From: Williamsia limnetica
Lineage (GTDB): Bacteria > Actinomycetota > Actinomycetes > Mycobacteriales > Mycobacteriaceae
NCBI RefSeq assembly: GCF_003217475.1
Contig: NZ_QJSP01000022.1
Coordinates: forward strand, 1-64,000
Reading direction: 5' to 3'
DNA length: 64,000 bases
Position 1 is the first letter of the stretch, and each line of letters begins with the position of its first letter. Positions 17,084 to 26,075 of this stretch are shown in pieces. The translations under genes and the position numbers were made by a program. A model generated the notes under the pieces. It searched no databases. It worked only from the letters and a program-made list of their open reading frames with translations, and was not told where the DNA came from.

Positions 17084-18265
17084 CTACCTGCTTTCTCTGG
17101 TGCTTTCGAAGACTGCGAGATTCTCGAACTGGAAGAATGTTCCGCCGGTGCCGTGGGCGAGTGCGCGGCGCGCGCCATCGACCTGCATGACGTCCGGTGC
17201 GTCCCCCAAGATCTGCCACGCAGCGTAGATGTACGGCGCCAGCTCTCCGGCCACCCCCGCATTGGTGCACTTGGGCCCACCCGACAGATTGACCGGGAGC
17301 GAGCCGCCGTAGCGACTCTCTGCAGACCTGATGAGGTCGATACCCTCGCCGGGCCCGCACAATTGCAGGGCCTCGAGCTGCATTGGCTGCATGTGCGCGT
17401 AGGGGGCGAAGACCTCGACGAGATCGAAGTCTTCTCGGGGATTGCGGATATCGGCCAATGAGTAAACGCGTCGGGCCAGGATTGCCAGATTCTCCATGAC
17501 GGCGAAATCGCCTTTGCCGCCACCGAGATACGGGTCGCCGGAGGTTCCGATCGCCTTGATGAGCGCCGGGGTGGTTCGCAGGTCTGCAGCTGATTCCCTG
17601 GTCGTCACCAACATCGCGTTCGCAGATGTCGAGACCGGGCAGACCATGGCCTGGGTCAGCGGGGACGACAACGGCGGAGATGCCAATACGTCCTCTACGG
17701 TCAGGGTGTATCGCAGATGCGCATACGGGTTGAGCGAGGCCTTTTCGTGGTCGGCGACCGCGATCGCCGCGTAGTCCTCGGCGGTGGTCCCGTGCCGTGC
17801 CTGGTAGGCGCTGGCAGCGAAGGCGCCCATGTGGAAACCGCCCATCCCCAGTGGCTGCTCCACGATCATGGGGGAGTTCGTGTTGATTGCCGCCTGCAGA
17901 TCCTGCGCACCGTAGAACGTCGGGCCGCCCAGACACAGCACGCGCTGGTGTGTTCCGGAGCGGACCATTCGCGCCGCAACCTGCATGAGGTTGCCGCCCG
18001 TGGTGCCACCGGTGTTGAGGACCACGACGGGAACGTCGGATCCGATGCCGAGTTGTCTCGTCTGGAACTTGCCGCCGAGCACGGTTCCCTCGAAACCGTC
18101 GATGTTGCCGACGACGATGGCGTCCAATGATGACGGACTCGCCCCGGCATGTTCGAGTGCGGCGTGTGCGGCTTCTCTGCAGAGTTCGGTGAACGATTTG
18201 GTCTGTTTGCGCGGAGAGGCTGCCTCGGTGATGCCCACTCCGGCGACCACAGCCTGATATGCCAT
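17084..18265 (-). CDS. Cysteine-less thiolase-like protein, subunit 1
   Basis: A 393-residue SCP2-thiolase-fold protein. Where thiolases have the nucleophilic Cys in a N-x-A-C-A-S-G-G pattern, this protein reads LNTGGTTGG, so the Cys is a Gly. The C-terminal region keeps LPVNLSGG but then has PKCTN instead of the GHP histidine motif. It therefore cannot do normal thiolysis. The family includes Ltp2-type retro-aldolases, which also lack the Cys. It is directly downstream of a second such protein (18266; no gap) and upstream of a DUF35 gene, so all three should form one complex. I propose a retro-aldol C-C lyase for a tertiary beta-hydroxyacyl-CoA. Confidence 0.85.
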   Translation of the reverse strand: MAYQAVVAGVGITEAASPRKQTKSFTELCREAAHAALEHAGASPSSLDAIVVGNIDGFEGTVLGGKFQTRQLGIGSDVPVVVLNTGGTTGGNLMQVAARMVRSGTHQRVLCLGGPTFYGAQDLQAAINTNSPMIVEQPLGMGGFHMGAFAASAYQARHGTTAEDYAAIAVADHEKASLNPYAHLRYTLTVEDVLASPPLSSPLTQAMVCPVSTSANAMLVTTRESAADLRTTPALIKAIGTSGDPYLGGGKGDFAVMENLAILARRVYSLADIRNPREDFDLVEVFAPYAHMQPMQLEALQLCGPGEGIDLIRSAESRYGGSLPVNLSGGPKCTNAGVAGELAPYIYAAWQILGDAPDVMQVDGARRALAHGTGGTFFQFENLAVFESTRESR

Positions 18266-19411
18266 CTACACGCCTTCCACGATGAGTACGGTGCTGTCGA
18301 GGACGACGGTCCCCGTGATGGTGTCGACGGAATGTGCCACCGCGGTGTGCAGGTTGTGGTCGGACTCCAGCCGTTCAATGACCTCGAGCAGACGCAGGGC
18401 CCCGTTGGCCAGCCCGGGGTAGTTTGTCGCTGCGCCGCCGGATGGGTTGATGTGTTCGGGCGTCAAGGATTTGTCGAGCCCAAGTGCTGCGAGAAGCGGC
18501 TGATGGAGTGCTGCTGACGGGGCGGTGAACTCGACCAGATCGACGGTGTCCGCGGCGTCGCCGATCCCGGACGACCGGTACGCGCTCGCCGCGGCCCGTG
18601 CAGTCGACGCACCGGGATCCTTGAGCCAGTCGGTGTTCTCGAGATAGCTTCCCGTCGCGTGCCCGACTCCGGTGATGAGGGCGCCACGCGCTGTCAATCG
18701 GGCAGCTCGCGCCGGTGAGGCGAGTACCACCGCCGCTGCGCCTGTGCTGTACGCGGGAAGCATGAGTTCGGTCAACGGCCAGGCCGACGGGGGTGATCCC
18801 AGGATCTTCTGCGCGCTGGCCAATTCGGGCCGCATGGACCGCGCTGATCCGGCGCCGGCCGCGATGGCACGGGAGGTCAGTTCGGCCAGCTCCTCGAGCG
18901 TGGTGTGCTGCTGTTCGATGGCCCAGGCGGCGTGCAGACCGTACGACGTTCGGGTGGTCATGCCCACGGGCCGCGCGAAGTGCGCGTCGAAGGCCAGGTT
19001 CGACAACTGATCGAGAAACTCCTGCCGCAGGGCTCCGCGAGTCGACGTCTCGGGGTTGTAGGCGCCGACGGCGACCGCAATGTCGACATCGCCCGATGAG
19101 ATCGCCTGTGCGGCAGCAATGATGGCGGTACCGACATCGGATTCCAGCCGGTAGGAGTCTTTCAGGTATCCGCCCGATGCGGAATTGGTGAGCCCGCTGG
19201 AGATGCTGCGGCCGTCCAAAATGTCCATCGATGCGGTGATCGTCAGACCGATCTCGTTCCGATTGACGTTCGCGGCGCGTAGCGCATCCGCTGTGGCCTG
19301 ATAGACGAGTTCGTCGACCACCGCGTTGTGCTCCTCGCGCCACGAGGTCGTCGCGATCCCGGCGACGTGGACGGGGTCGAAGGGGCGATGCCGGCGGAGC
19401 GGGTCAACCAC
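18266..19411 (-). CDS. Cysteine-less thiolase-like protein, subunit 2
   Basis: A 381-residue thiolase-fold protein, more diverged than its neighbour. The N-terminal half has VHVAGIATTSW and SSGLTNSASGG; at the nucleophile position it reads ESDVGTAIIAAAQ, again without Cys. The C-terminal part has HINPSGGAATNYPG, a relic of the thiolase N-x-x-G-G motif without the GHP histidine. The GTG start is 123 bp downstream of the ligase stop on the same strand, and the gene abuts 17084-18265. A heteromeric complex with 17084 and the DUF35 protein is likely; the two thiolase-like chains may split catalytic and structural roles. Confidence 0.82.
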   Translation of the reverse strand: MVDPLRRHRPFDPVHVAGIATTSWREEHNAVVDELVYQATADALRAANVNRNEIGLTITASMDILDGRSISSGLTNSASGGYLKDSYRLESDVGTAIIAAAQAISSGDVDIAVAVGAYNPETSTRGALRQEFLDQLSNLAFDAHFARPVGMTTRTSYGLHAAWAIEQQHTTLEELAELTSRAIAAGAGSARSMRPELASAQKILGSPPSAWPLTELMLPAYSTGAAAVVLASPARAARLTARGALITGVGHATGSYLENTDWLKDPGASTARAAASAYRSSGIGDAADTVDLVEFTAPSAALHQPLLAALGLDKSLTPEHINPSGGAATNYPGLANGALRLLEVIERLESDHNLHTAVAHSVDTITGTVVLDSTVLIVEGV

Positions 19412-19534
19412 GGTGCACCAGCCCTGCGGGTGGCGGTGAGCCGTGAGCCGAATTCGGCGGCGTTTGCATACTAAGGACTCCTAGTCGGTTGGCCGGCAAG
19501 GCTGCCGGGAGGCGTGCGGGAGCGCTGCAGTTCT

Positions 19535-21049
19535 CTACACGAAGCGCTTTTTCAAGAGAGGCCTGTCGATCTTGTTGGTTGCCGTGCGGGGTATCGAGTC
19601 GACGATTTCGATCCGGCGGGGTCTCTGGAGCCCACGCAGGTTGGGATCGGACTCGCAGTACGCTGCGATATCCGCGGCACTGACACCGGGTTCGGTCGGT
19701 ACGACGATGGCAGTCACTTGATTCGAGAGCCGCTCGTGCGGGGTACCGATGACGGCAACCTCGGCGACGAGCGGTGATGCGCTGAGAAAACCCTCGACCA
19801 TCTGTGGAAAGACGTTCTCACCGCCGCTGATGATCATGTCGTCCGTGCGGTCCACGTAGTAGAGGTATCCGTCTTCGGCTCGGCGAACGAGATCGCTTGT
19901 CCGGAACCATCCTTCGGGAGTGAACTTATTCGAGTTCGCCTCCGGGAGTTGCCAATAGCCTGGTGTCACCGCGTCACCGCGCACCCAGAGTTCACCGATG
20001 TCACCGGTACCGACGTCTTCCCCGAGAGGCGTGACGATGCGGATCTCGACGATCTGTTCCAGTGGTTTGCCCATCGAACCCTCGCGGCGGTCCTCATGCG
20101 GAGGTTCGGTGATCGAGACACCGCTCTGCTCGGTCTGCCCGTAGATGTTGACCGGCACGATGTTCGTGGCGGCGGTCAACGCCGTCAGGCGGCTCTGGGG
20201 CAGCGCCGACCCGCCGATCGCACACACCCGGATCGAATCGAGTGGCAATCGGGTGTCGCCGAGTTCGTTGACGATGTCGATCATCATCGCGGGTACGAGA
20301 GCTGTCACGGTGATCTGCAAGCGCGCTGCATCCTTGAGCCACTCCCGCACCGCCCACCTGCGCAGCGTCGTGGTCCCGCCGGCCAGCAGCATCGGCAACA
20401 GGACCAACTGGAGGCCACCCACGTGGAACAGCGGTGTACAGACCAGGGCGCGGTCATCGCGCGTGATCGACCAGACGTCGATGGCGGCCTCGCTGACGGC
20501 GCCACAGTTGCGATGGGTCTGTCGGACACCTTTGGGCTGCCCGGTGGATCCACTCGTGTACATGAGTACGGCGTCGTCGCTGTCGAGGCGTGGCACGACG
20601 TCGGTGATCGGTTCGGTGGTCGAGATGATCGCCGGAAGCGTGGTGAAGACGCCCTCGGTGTCGTCCGACGAGACGATGCGACCCAGAATGTCGAGCCCCT
20701 CGAGGGCGTCCACGGTGCGGGGGACGTCGACCGCGGTGGTGAAGACCCATTGCACATCGGCGTCGATCGTGGTGTGGCGCAAGGCGGACGGATGGAACAG
20801 GTAGTTGTAGGGAACAACCACGGCGCCCGCCTGCCAGATCCCCAGCAACGTGACGATCCACTCGGGTTGGTTGTGCATCAGGATGCCGACGCGTTGCCCG
20901 GGCAGAACGCCTCGGTCGACCAGAAACCGTGCCACCCGCGCAGCCCTGTCGAAGAGGTCGACGTAGGTCACTTCGTGCGTGTCGTGGCGGATCGCCACTG
21001 CGTTCGGAGTCCGGTCGGCAGTCCGGCGGAGGTTGGTGTAGAAGTTCAA
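19535..21049 (-). CDS. AMP-forming acyl-CoA ligase
   Basis: A 504-residue ANL-family ligase that activates a carboxylic acid to its CoA thioester with ATP. The P-loop is MYTSGSTGQPKG, the hinge region is WFRTSDLVRRAEDGYLYYVDR, and the catalytic lysine is in RTATNKIDRP near the C-terminus. The start is TTG at 21049 with GGAAGGAAG upstream; the frame is open further but without a better site. It heads the minus-strand set with the thiolase-like pair and DUF35. It may activate the keto acid formed after ring opening. Divergent from the enoyl-CoA hydratase gene. Confidence 0.92.
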   Translation of the reverse strand: MNFYTNLRRTADRTPNAVAIRHDTHEVTYVDLFDRAARVARFLVDRGVLPGQRVGILMHNQPEWIVTLLGIWQAGAVVVPYNYLFHPSALRHTTIDADVQWVFTTAVDVPRTVDALEGLDILGRIVSSDDTEGVFTTLPAIISTTEPITDVVPRLDSDDAVLMYTSGSTGQPKGVRQTHRNCGAVSEAAIDVWSITRDDRALVCTPLFHVGGLQLVLLPMLLAGGTTTLRRWAVREWLKDAARLQITVTALVPAMMIDIVNELGDTRLPLDSIRVCAIGGSALPQSRLTALTAATNIVPVNIYGQTEQSGVSITEPPHEDRREGSMGKPLEQIVEIRIVTPLGEDVGTGDIGELWVRGDAVTPGYWQLPEANSNKFTPEGWFRTSDLVRRAEDGYLYYVDRTDDMIISGGENVFPQMVEGFLSASPLVAEVAVIGTPHERLSNQVTAIVVPTEPGVSAADIAAYCESDPNLRGLQRPRRIEIVDSIPRTATNKIDRPLLKKRFV

Positions 21050-21270
21050 CGTTTCTTCCTTCCGTCGCGAGTGATCGCGACATCGCCCGGCGTTCACAAG
21101 GCGCTGACCTCGATGTTTCCCGAGCGTAATCCGATCGACCGACCAAAAGTTGTCGCACTATGCGACGCGGGACTCGCTCGAGGTGTCCCGGAAAGCAACA
21201 GATTTGCGGCCGGGCGAATGCATACGGTCGAAGTGAACAACCCGGTTCGAGGAGCAGGAGGCTCAGACAC

Positions 21271-22068
21271 ATGGTGGACAATCCGGCCGATGACACCGCG
21301 GACGGCGATGTCAGGCTCGACCTTTCCGATCACGTCGCGACGATCACCATCGATCGTCCGTCGGCGCACAATGCGTTGACCGTGGACATGATCCGGACGT
21401 TGGCGGCCGCCATCGATAGCGTTCGCGGCGATGACGAAGTCCGGGCTGTGATCGTCACCGGCGCCGGCGACAAGGCCTTCAGTGCCGGGGGAGACCTGGG
21501 TGAGCTGATCCCTCGGCTCACGGCCGGGGAGCTCGAGGTTCTCATCCCGGACGCGTCAAAACGCTTCTTCTCTGACGTCTACAAGCCGATCATCGCCGCT
21601 GTCAACGGATTCTGCCTGGCGGGCGGGCTGGAGATATTGTTGGGTACTGATCTGCGTATCGCGGCTGATCACGCGACGTTCGGTCTGCCCGAGGTGCACT
21701 GGGGTGTCATCCCGGGGGGTGGTTCCCACGTCCGGCTACCTCAGCAACTCGCCTGGCCACAAGCGATGCACCTTTTGCTCGCGGCAGAGTCGATCGATGC
21801 GGCAGAAGCGTTGCGGATCGGCCTGATCAACGAGGTGGTCGCGCCCGATGAGGTGATGCCCCGGGCGCGGGAGCTCGCTCAGAAGATCGCCGCCCACGCA
21901 CCCGTCGCCGTTCAGACCGCGAAGGAGATCGCCGTCAAGGCTCTGGGCAACGAACCGCGTTTCAATCTGGAGACCGCGCTGAACGAGCGGGTGCTGGCCA
22001 CGCGCGACGCTCGCGAAGGACCGAGAGCATTCATCGAAAAACGTCAACCTCGATATGAGGGCAAGTGA
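21271..22068 (+). CDS. Enoyl-CoA hydratase/isomerase (crotonase fold)
   Basis: A 265-residue crotonase. The oxyanion loop FSAGGDLGEL and the second glycine GGLEILLG are present. Both catalytic acids are seen, in GGLE and GLPEVHWG. It should hydrate a trans-2-enoyl-CoA, though isomerase or other crotonase chemistry is possible. I chose ATG 21271, preceded by GGAG. It is followed 19 bp later by an acyl-CoA dehydrogenase, consistent with consecutive beta-oxidation steps. Confidence 0.9.
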   Translation: MVDNPADDTADGDVRLDLSDHVATITIDRPSAHNALTVDMIRTLAAAIDSVRGDDEVRAVIVTGAGDKAFSAGGDLGELIPRLTAGELEVLIPDASKRFFSDVYKPIIAAVNGFCLAGGLEILLGTDLRIAADHATFGLPEVHWGVIPGGGSHVRLPQQLAWPQAMHLLLAAESIDAAEALRIGLINEVVAPDEVMPRARELAQKIAAHAPVAVQTAKEIAVKALGNEPRFNLETALNERVLATRDAREGPRAFIEKRQPRYEGK

Positions 22069-22087
22069 AGAGCACAGGAGATTCCCG

Positions 22088-23269
22088 ATGACCCATGACC
22101 TCCCCCCGACCGTGCACGCAGACAGTCGCGAACTCGTCGAGTCCATCTACGAGGCGGTGGACGGTGTGGCCGCGGCCTACCCGCGGGCAACCTTTCTCAA
22201 GCGAGCCCGTGAAAAGGGAGATGCGGCCGAGCTGTGGCAGGCACTCGTGGATGCTGGACTCCTGGCGATCGGTGTGCCGGAGTCGCTGGGTGGTGCGGGT
22301 GGTGGGCTGACCGGCAACACTGCGGTCATGGAAGCCCTTGCCAGGGCCGGTATCCCACCGTTGCTCTACTCGCTGACGTCCTTCTCGCGTGAAGCGATCA
22401 TCCGCTATGGCAGTGAACAGCAGATCAACGATCACGTGCTGAGCACCCTGTCGGGCGAACGAAAGATCTGTTTCGGCGTCACCGAGCCCGAGGCCGGTAC
22501 CAACTCCTTTGCGCTGCGTACGACGGCCAAGAAGACAGACGACGGCTACCGTATCTCGGGACAGAAGGTATTCATCTCGGGGGCCGATCAGGCGGACCAC
22601 ATCCTGCTGTTGGCGCGTACCGCCGCGCCTGGTGAAAAACTCACCCGGCGTACTGGTTTCGGCCTCTTCATCATTGATCTGTCTACCCCCGGAATCACGC
22701 TGAATCGCCTCGACATCGAGTGGTACGCACCCGAGAACCAGTACGAGATCTTCTTCGACGACGTTGCGGTGGGAGAGTCCGCGCTGATCGGGGAGGACGG
22801 CCTGGGTTTCGATTACCTCCTGGATTCGTTGAACCAGGAACGGGTGACGATCGCGGCCTGGGCACTGGGCCTCGGGAACGTGGCACTGGAGAAGGCAGTC
22901 GTCTACGCGAAGGAACGCGCACCATTCGGGAAACCGATCGGTGCGAATCAAGCGGTGCAGCATCCCCTGGCCCTGGCGAAGGCTCAGATGGAAGCGGCCA
23001 GGCATGTTATGTACGCCGCTGCAGCCGGTTACGACTCCGGGCTCGACGCCGGTGGACAGGCGAATATGGCGAAGCTGCTCGGTAGCAAGGCCGCTCTGGC
23101 GGCCGTCGAAGCCGCGATACAGACGCACGGTGGCTCGGCGTTCGTCTACGAGACCGATGTGGTCACCCTGTGGCCGATGATCAGGATCCTGCAGATCGCG
23201 CCGCTGAACAACGAGTCGATCCTCAACTTCATAGCCGAACGAGTTCTCGGCCTGCCGCGCAGTTCTTGA
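22088..23269 (+). CDS. Acyl-CoA dehydrogenase (unusual C-terminus)
   Basis: A 393-residue FAD-dependent acyl-CoA dehydrogenase. FGVTEPEAGTNS and the KVFISGADQADH region are typical. Near the C-terminus, QIYEGT, which carries the catalytic Glu in most members, is replaced by QIAPLN. A Glu in LNQERV lies where isovaleryl- and long-chain enzymes have their base and may serve instead. The same change is in 28546-29748. This points to branched or bulky acyl-CoA. The ATG at 22088 has GGAG upstream. It follows the enoyl-CoA hydratase in one transcript. Confidence 0.9.
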   Translation: MTHDLPPTVHADSRELVESIYEAVDGVAAAYPRATFLKRAREKGDAAELWQALVDAGLLAIGVPESLGGAGGGLTGNTAVMEALARAGIPPLLYSLTSFSREAIIRYGSEQQINDHVLSTLSGERKICFGVTEPEAGTNSFALRTTAKKTDDGYRISGQKVFISGADQADHILLLARTAAPGEKLTRRTGFGLFIIDLSTPGITLNRLDIEWYAPENQYEIFFDDVAVGESALIGEDGLGFDYLLDSLNQERVTIAAWALGLGNVALEKAVVYAKERAPFGKPIGANQAVQHPLALAKAQMEAARHVMYAAAAGYDSGLDAGGQANMAKLLGSKAALAAVEAAIQTHGGSAFVYETDVVTLWPMIRILQIAPLNNESILNFIAERVLGLPRSS

Positions 23270-23754
23270 TTGAAGTCCCGCAAATCTGTCGTCCGACGGG
23301 GTCCGCTCCCGCTGCACCTCGACGTCGAACCAACTGGCAAGGACCAGGCGACGCGGCGAGGCGCCGGTGGTCATCGTTGCAGTGATGCGTATCCCAGGGC
23401 AGACCACGATTTTCGAGACGGCGGCGGTCAACCGGTCATCAAGGCTCTCCAGTCGGCGGATCAGGGCACGGTCGCTTCCGAGGTGCATACCGTGCGGAGA
23501 TTCTGCAGGAACCCGAGGCCATCTGCGGCGTTCGAGCTCGCGTGGATCACCGTGACCGCCGCCGAAATGCTTGTCGACCCTGTCTCGTGAGAAAAACGGA
23601 CAATGTGATTCGGGTCATGGTGTGTCTCTGAGTCCGGAACGGTGATGACTCAGAGTGCGACAACGTGGATCCGATCTGAGATGTCACAGTCGTGAGGATG
23701 ATGCGCGTGCGTTAGATGCGCGACCCAACTCTCGACAGGAGGCCACGCGGAGCG
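23270..23754. other. Gap without a supportable gene
   Basis: About 485 bp between two acyl-CoA dehydrogenase genes. Short open frames exist on both strands, but none has a ribosome binding site or recognisable sequence. The long minus-strand frame entering from 22031 is the antisense of the upstream gene. The last 100 bp probably hold the promoter of the next gene, whose AGGAGG is at 23737-23742. Confidence 0.5.
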
Positions 23755-24942
23755 ATGGCAGACGACGACATCTCACTGTTGCGCAAAGAAATCGGTGAGT
23801 TCTTGCAGACTCATGACCCGGCCGACACCCCTCGGACCGAGTTCTTACGGGCCCGTTTCGACGCCGGACTGGCATGGGTGCACTATCCGGAGGGCTTGGG
23901 CGGGCGGGGTCTCGATGCTGCTCTGCAGCCGGCCGTCGACGCGGAGTTCGCGGCCGCGGGCGCACCGGACAACGCCCCGCACCGCAACGTGATCGGCCTG
24001 GGGATGGCGGCACCGACGTTGCTGAAATACGCGACCGAGGCGGATCAGCGTCGCTGGCTCCGACCGTTGTGGACCGGCGAGGAGATCTGGTGCCAGCTGT
24101 TCAGTGAACCCGGGGCCGGTTCGGACCTGGCCACAGCAGGGACCCGGGCTGTTCGCGAGGGCGATGACTGGGTGGTCAACGGGCAGAAGGTATGGACCTC
24201 GCTCGCCCACGAGGCGTCGTGGGCGCTGCTGATCGCGCGTACCGACCCCGACGTCCCCAAACATCGAGGACTGTCGTACTTTGTCTGCGATATGTCGTCG
24301 CCAGGCATAGAGGTGCGCGCACTGCGGCAACTCACCGGCGAAGCCGAGTTCAACGAAGTCTTCCTGGGCGATGTGCGGGTTCCCGACGCGAATCGTCTAG
24401 GCGAACTGGGGGAGGGGTGGAAGGTCACCCAGACGACCCTGATGAACGAAAGGGTCGCGATCGGGGCTGGGATCGCACCCCGTGAAGGCGGCCCCATCGG
24501 GTTTCTCACCCAAGCCTGGCGTGATCAGACCGGCGCGCGCTCCGGGGCACTGCACGATCGGACGCTGTCCCTCTGGGCGCGCGCGGAGGCGGCCCGGCTC
24601 ACCACGGCACGACTGAGACAGCAGATGGCCGCGGGCCTGCCCGGACCAGAGGGTTCGGGTGCCAAGCTGAGTTACGCGCTTCTGGCCCAGGATGTCTCGA
24701 ACGCAGAGGTCGACCTGCAGGGTCATCTCGGCATGCGTTTCGACGACTACTCCTCGCGGCGGCCCGATCTCGACGAGGAAGGCCGCCGACCGGCTGGCTA
24801 CAGGTTTCTGCGGACCAAAGGTAACTCCATCGAGGGCGGCACCTCCGAGATCATGCGCACCATCATCGCCGAGCGGGTACTCGGGCTGCCGGCCGAGCCA
24901 CGAGTCGATGTGGACATCCCCTGGAAGGAACTCAAGCGATGA
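23755..24942 (+). CDS. Acyl-CoA dehydrogenase, catalytic subunit of a likely heteromer
   Basis: A 395-residue acyl-CoA dehydrogenase. CQLFSEPGAGSDLA and VNGQKVWTS are the flavin and substrate motifs. SIEGGTSEIMRTIIAERVLG retains the EGGT Glu region. The ATG at 23755 has AGGAGG upstream. Its end overlaps the next dehydrogenase gene by four bases (ATGA). Paired genes of this kind encode alpha2-beta2 dehydrogenases that act on polycyclic or branched acyl-CoA, such as FadE28-FadE29 in steroid degradation. This is probably the subunit carrying the catalytic base. Confidence 0.9.
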   Translation: MADDDISLLRKEIGEFLQTHDPADTPRTEFLRARFDAGLAWVHYPEGLGGRGLDAALQPAVDAEFAAAGAPDNAPHRNVIGLGMAAPTLLKYATEADQRRWLRPLWTGEEIWCQLFSEPGAGSDLATAGTRAVREGDDWVVNGQKVWTSLAHEASWALLIARTDPDVPKHRGLSYFVCDMSSPGIEVRALRQLTGEAEFNEVFLGDVRVPDANRLGELGEGWKVTQTTLMNERVAIGAGIAPREGGPIGFLTQAWRDQTGARSGALHDRTLSLWARAEAARLTTARLRQQMAAGLPGPEGSGAKLSYALLAQDVSNAEVDLQGHLGMRFDDYSSRRPDLDEEGRRPAGYRFLRTKGNSIEGGTSEIMRTIIAERVLGLPAEPRVDVDIPWKELKR

Positions 24943-26075
24943 CGACAGTGATCAACCCGGCCATCCCTGACCTGCTCTACTCCGAGACCGAGGAGTCGTT
25001 GCGAGAAGCCTTGGTGGATGCGCTCGATCGTTCGAATGATTGGCCGGTCAGGCTGGCCCGTTCGGAATCAGAAGCAACGGTCGACTCGACCTTGTGGCGG
25101 ACACTCGCGGCCGACATGGGACTGGCCGGGCTGCCGATCGGCGAGCCCGAAGGCGGCGCCGGTGCCTCGTGGCGGGAGTCGGCGGTGGTCATGGAGGAAC
25201 TCGGGCGGCGGGTCGAGGCGGTGCCGTTCCTTGGGTCCGCGATCACCGCGACTGCGTTGCTCGACGCGGTCGGCGGCGGCGACGTGCTCCGCCAGGTCGC
25301 GGCCGGCGAGATGGTCGCGGTGTTGGCGGTGGCTGCCGACACCCCACCGTGGCATCGGCCGCACGCTGTGGTTCGTTCGGATACCGGGGCCCTGGTCGGG
25401 CGGGTTCCGTCGGTCACTGACGCGTTGATCGCAGACCTGTTTCTCGTAGTGGTCAGTGATGAGCTGTATGCCGTACCGGCACGGTCTGTCTCAGTCACCC
25501 CTGTGACGTCTCTGGATATGACCCGGCAATTGGCGGACCTGCATTTCGACGATGCAGAAGGCATGCTGATCGCCTCCGGCCCGGACGTCACATTGGCAGC
25601 CGAACGTGCGCTGACCCTGTCGGTCGCGATGCTCGCGTCCGAGCAGCTCGGCGTGGCCGAGGCCTGTCTGACGATGGCCGTCGAGTACCTCAAAGAGCGG
25701 CGGCAGTTCGGACGTGTCCTCGGCTCCTATCAAGCGCTCAAGCACCGCCTCGCGGATCTATGGGTCGACATCACCCACGCTCGCGCGGCGGCGCGGCATG
25801 CTGCCGGGTGCGCCGCAGACGACAATCCGGACTTGCCGATCGCAAGTGCATTGGCGGGCATCGTCTGTGCTGAGGTGGCACTGAAAGCGGCCCAGGAGTG
25901 CATTCAACTGCACGGCGGGATCGGCTTCACCTGGGAACATCCGGCCCACCTGTTCCTCAAGAGGGCCAAGTCATCGACATTGATGTTCGGTGGGGTCGAT
26001 GGCCGGCGCGAGCATCTAGGGACGCTCGTCGGAATCACCAGCGATGCTGGCTGGGAAGGCGACTCGACACCATGA
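24939..26075 (+). CDS. Acyl-CoA dehydrogenase, second subunit
   Basis: A 378-residue acyl-CoA dehydrogenase homologue. The middle is diverged and the C-terminal part keeps KERRQFGRVLGSYQALKHRL and QLHGGIGFTWEHPAHL. It lacks the EGT base motif at its C-terminus, as expected for the non-catalytic partner in a heterotetramer. It overlaps the preceding gene by four bases and the following SDR by four bases (ATGA at 26072), so the three genes are translationally coupled. It should bind part of the FAD or substrate site together with 23755. Confidence 0.88.
   Translation: MTTVINPAIPDLLYSETEESLREALVDALDRSNDWPVRLARSESEATVDSTLWRTLAADMGLAGLPIGEPEGGAGASWRESAVVMEELGRRVEAVPFLGSAITATALLDAVGGGDVLRQVAAGEMVAVLAVAADTPPWHRPHAVVRSDTGALVGRVPSVTDALIADLFLVVVSDELYAVPARSVSVTPVTSLDMTRQLADLHFDDAEGMLIASGPDVTLAAERALTLSVAMLASEQLGVAEACLTMAVEYLKERRQFGRVLGSYQALKHRLADLWVDITHARAAARHAAGCAADDNPDLPIASALAGIVCAEVALKAAQECIQLHGGIGFTWEHPAHLFLKRAKSSTLMFGGVDGRREHLGTLVGITSDAGWEGDSTP

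Noticed and set aside
17084-19411. Calling the thiolase-like pair ordinary acetyl-CoA acetyltransferases
   Set aside because: Both lack the nucleophilic Cys and the C-terminal catalytic residues, so a thiolysis function is not supported by the sequence.
19949-21379. Plus-strand frame of 476 codons
   Set aside because: It lies opposite the acyl-CoA ligase at 19535-21049, which has all ligase motifs; the plus-strand product looks like random GC-rich translation.
22031-23488. Long minus-strand frame of 485 codons
   Set aside because: It is antisense to the acyl-CoA dehydrogenase at 22088-23269, whose family motifs are clear; the antisense product is rich in Arg, Gln and His with no recognisable domain.
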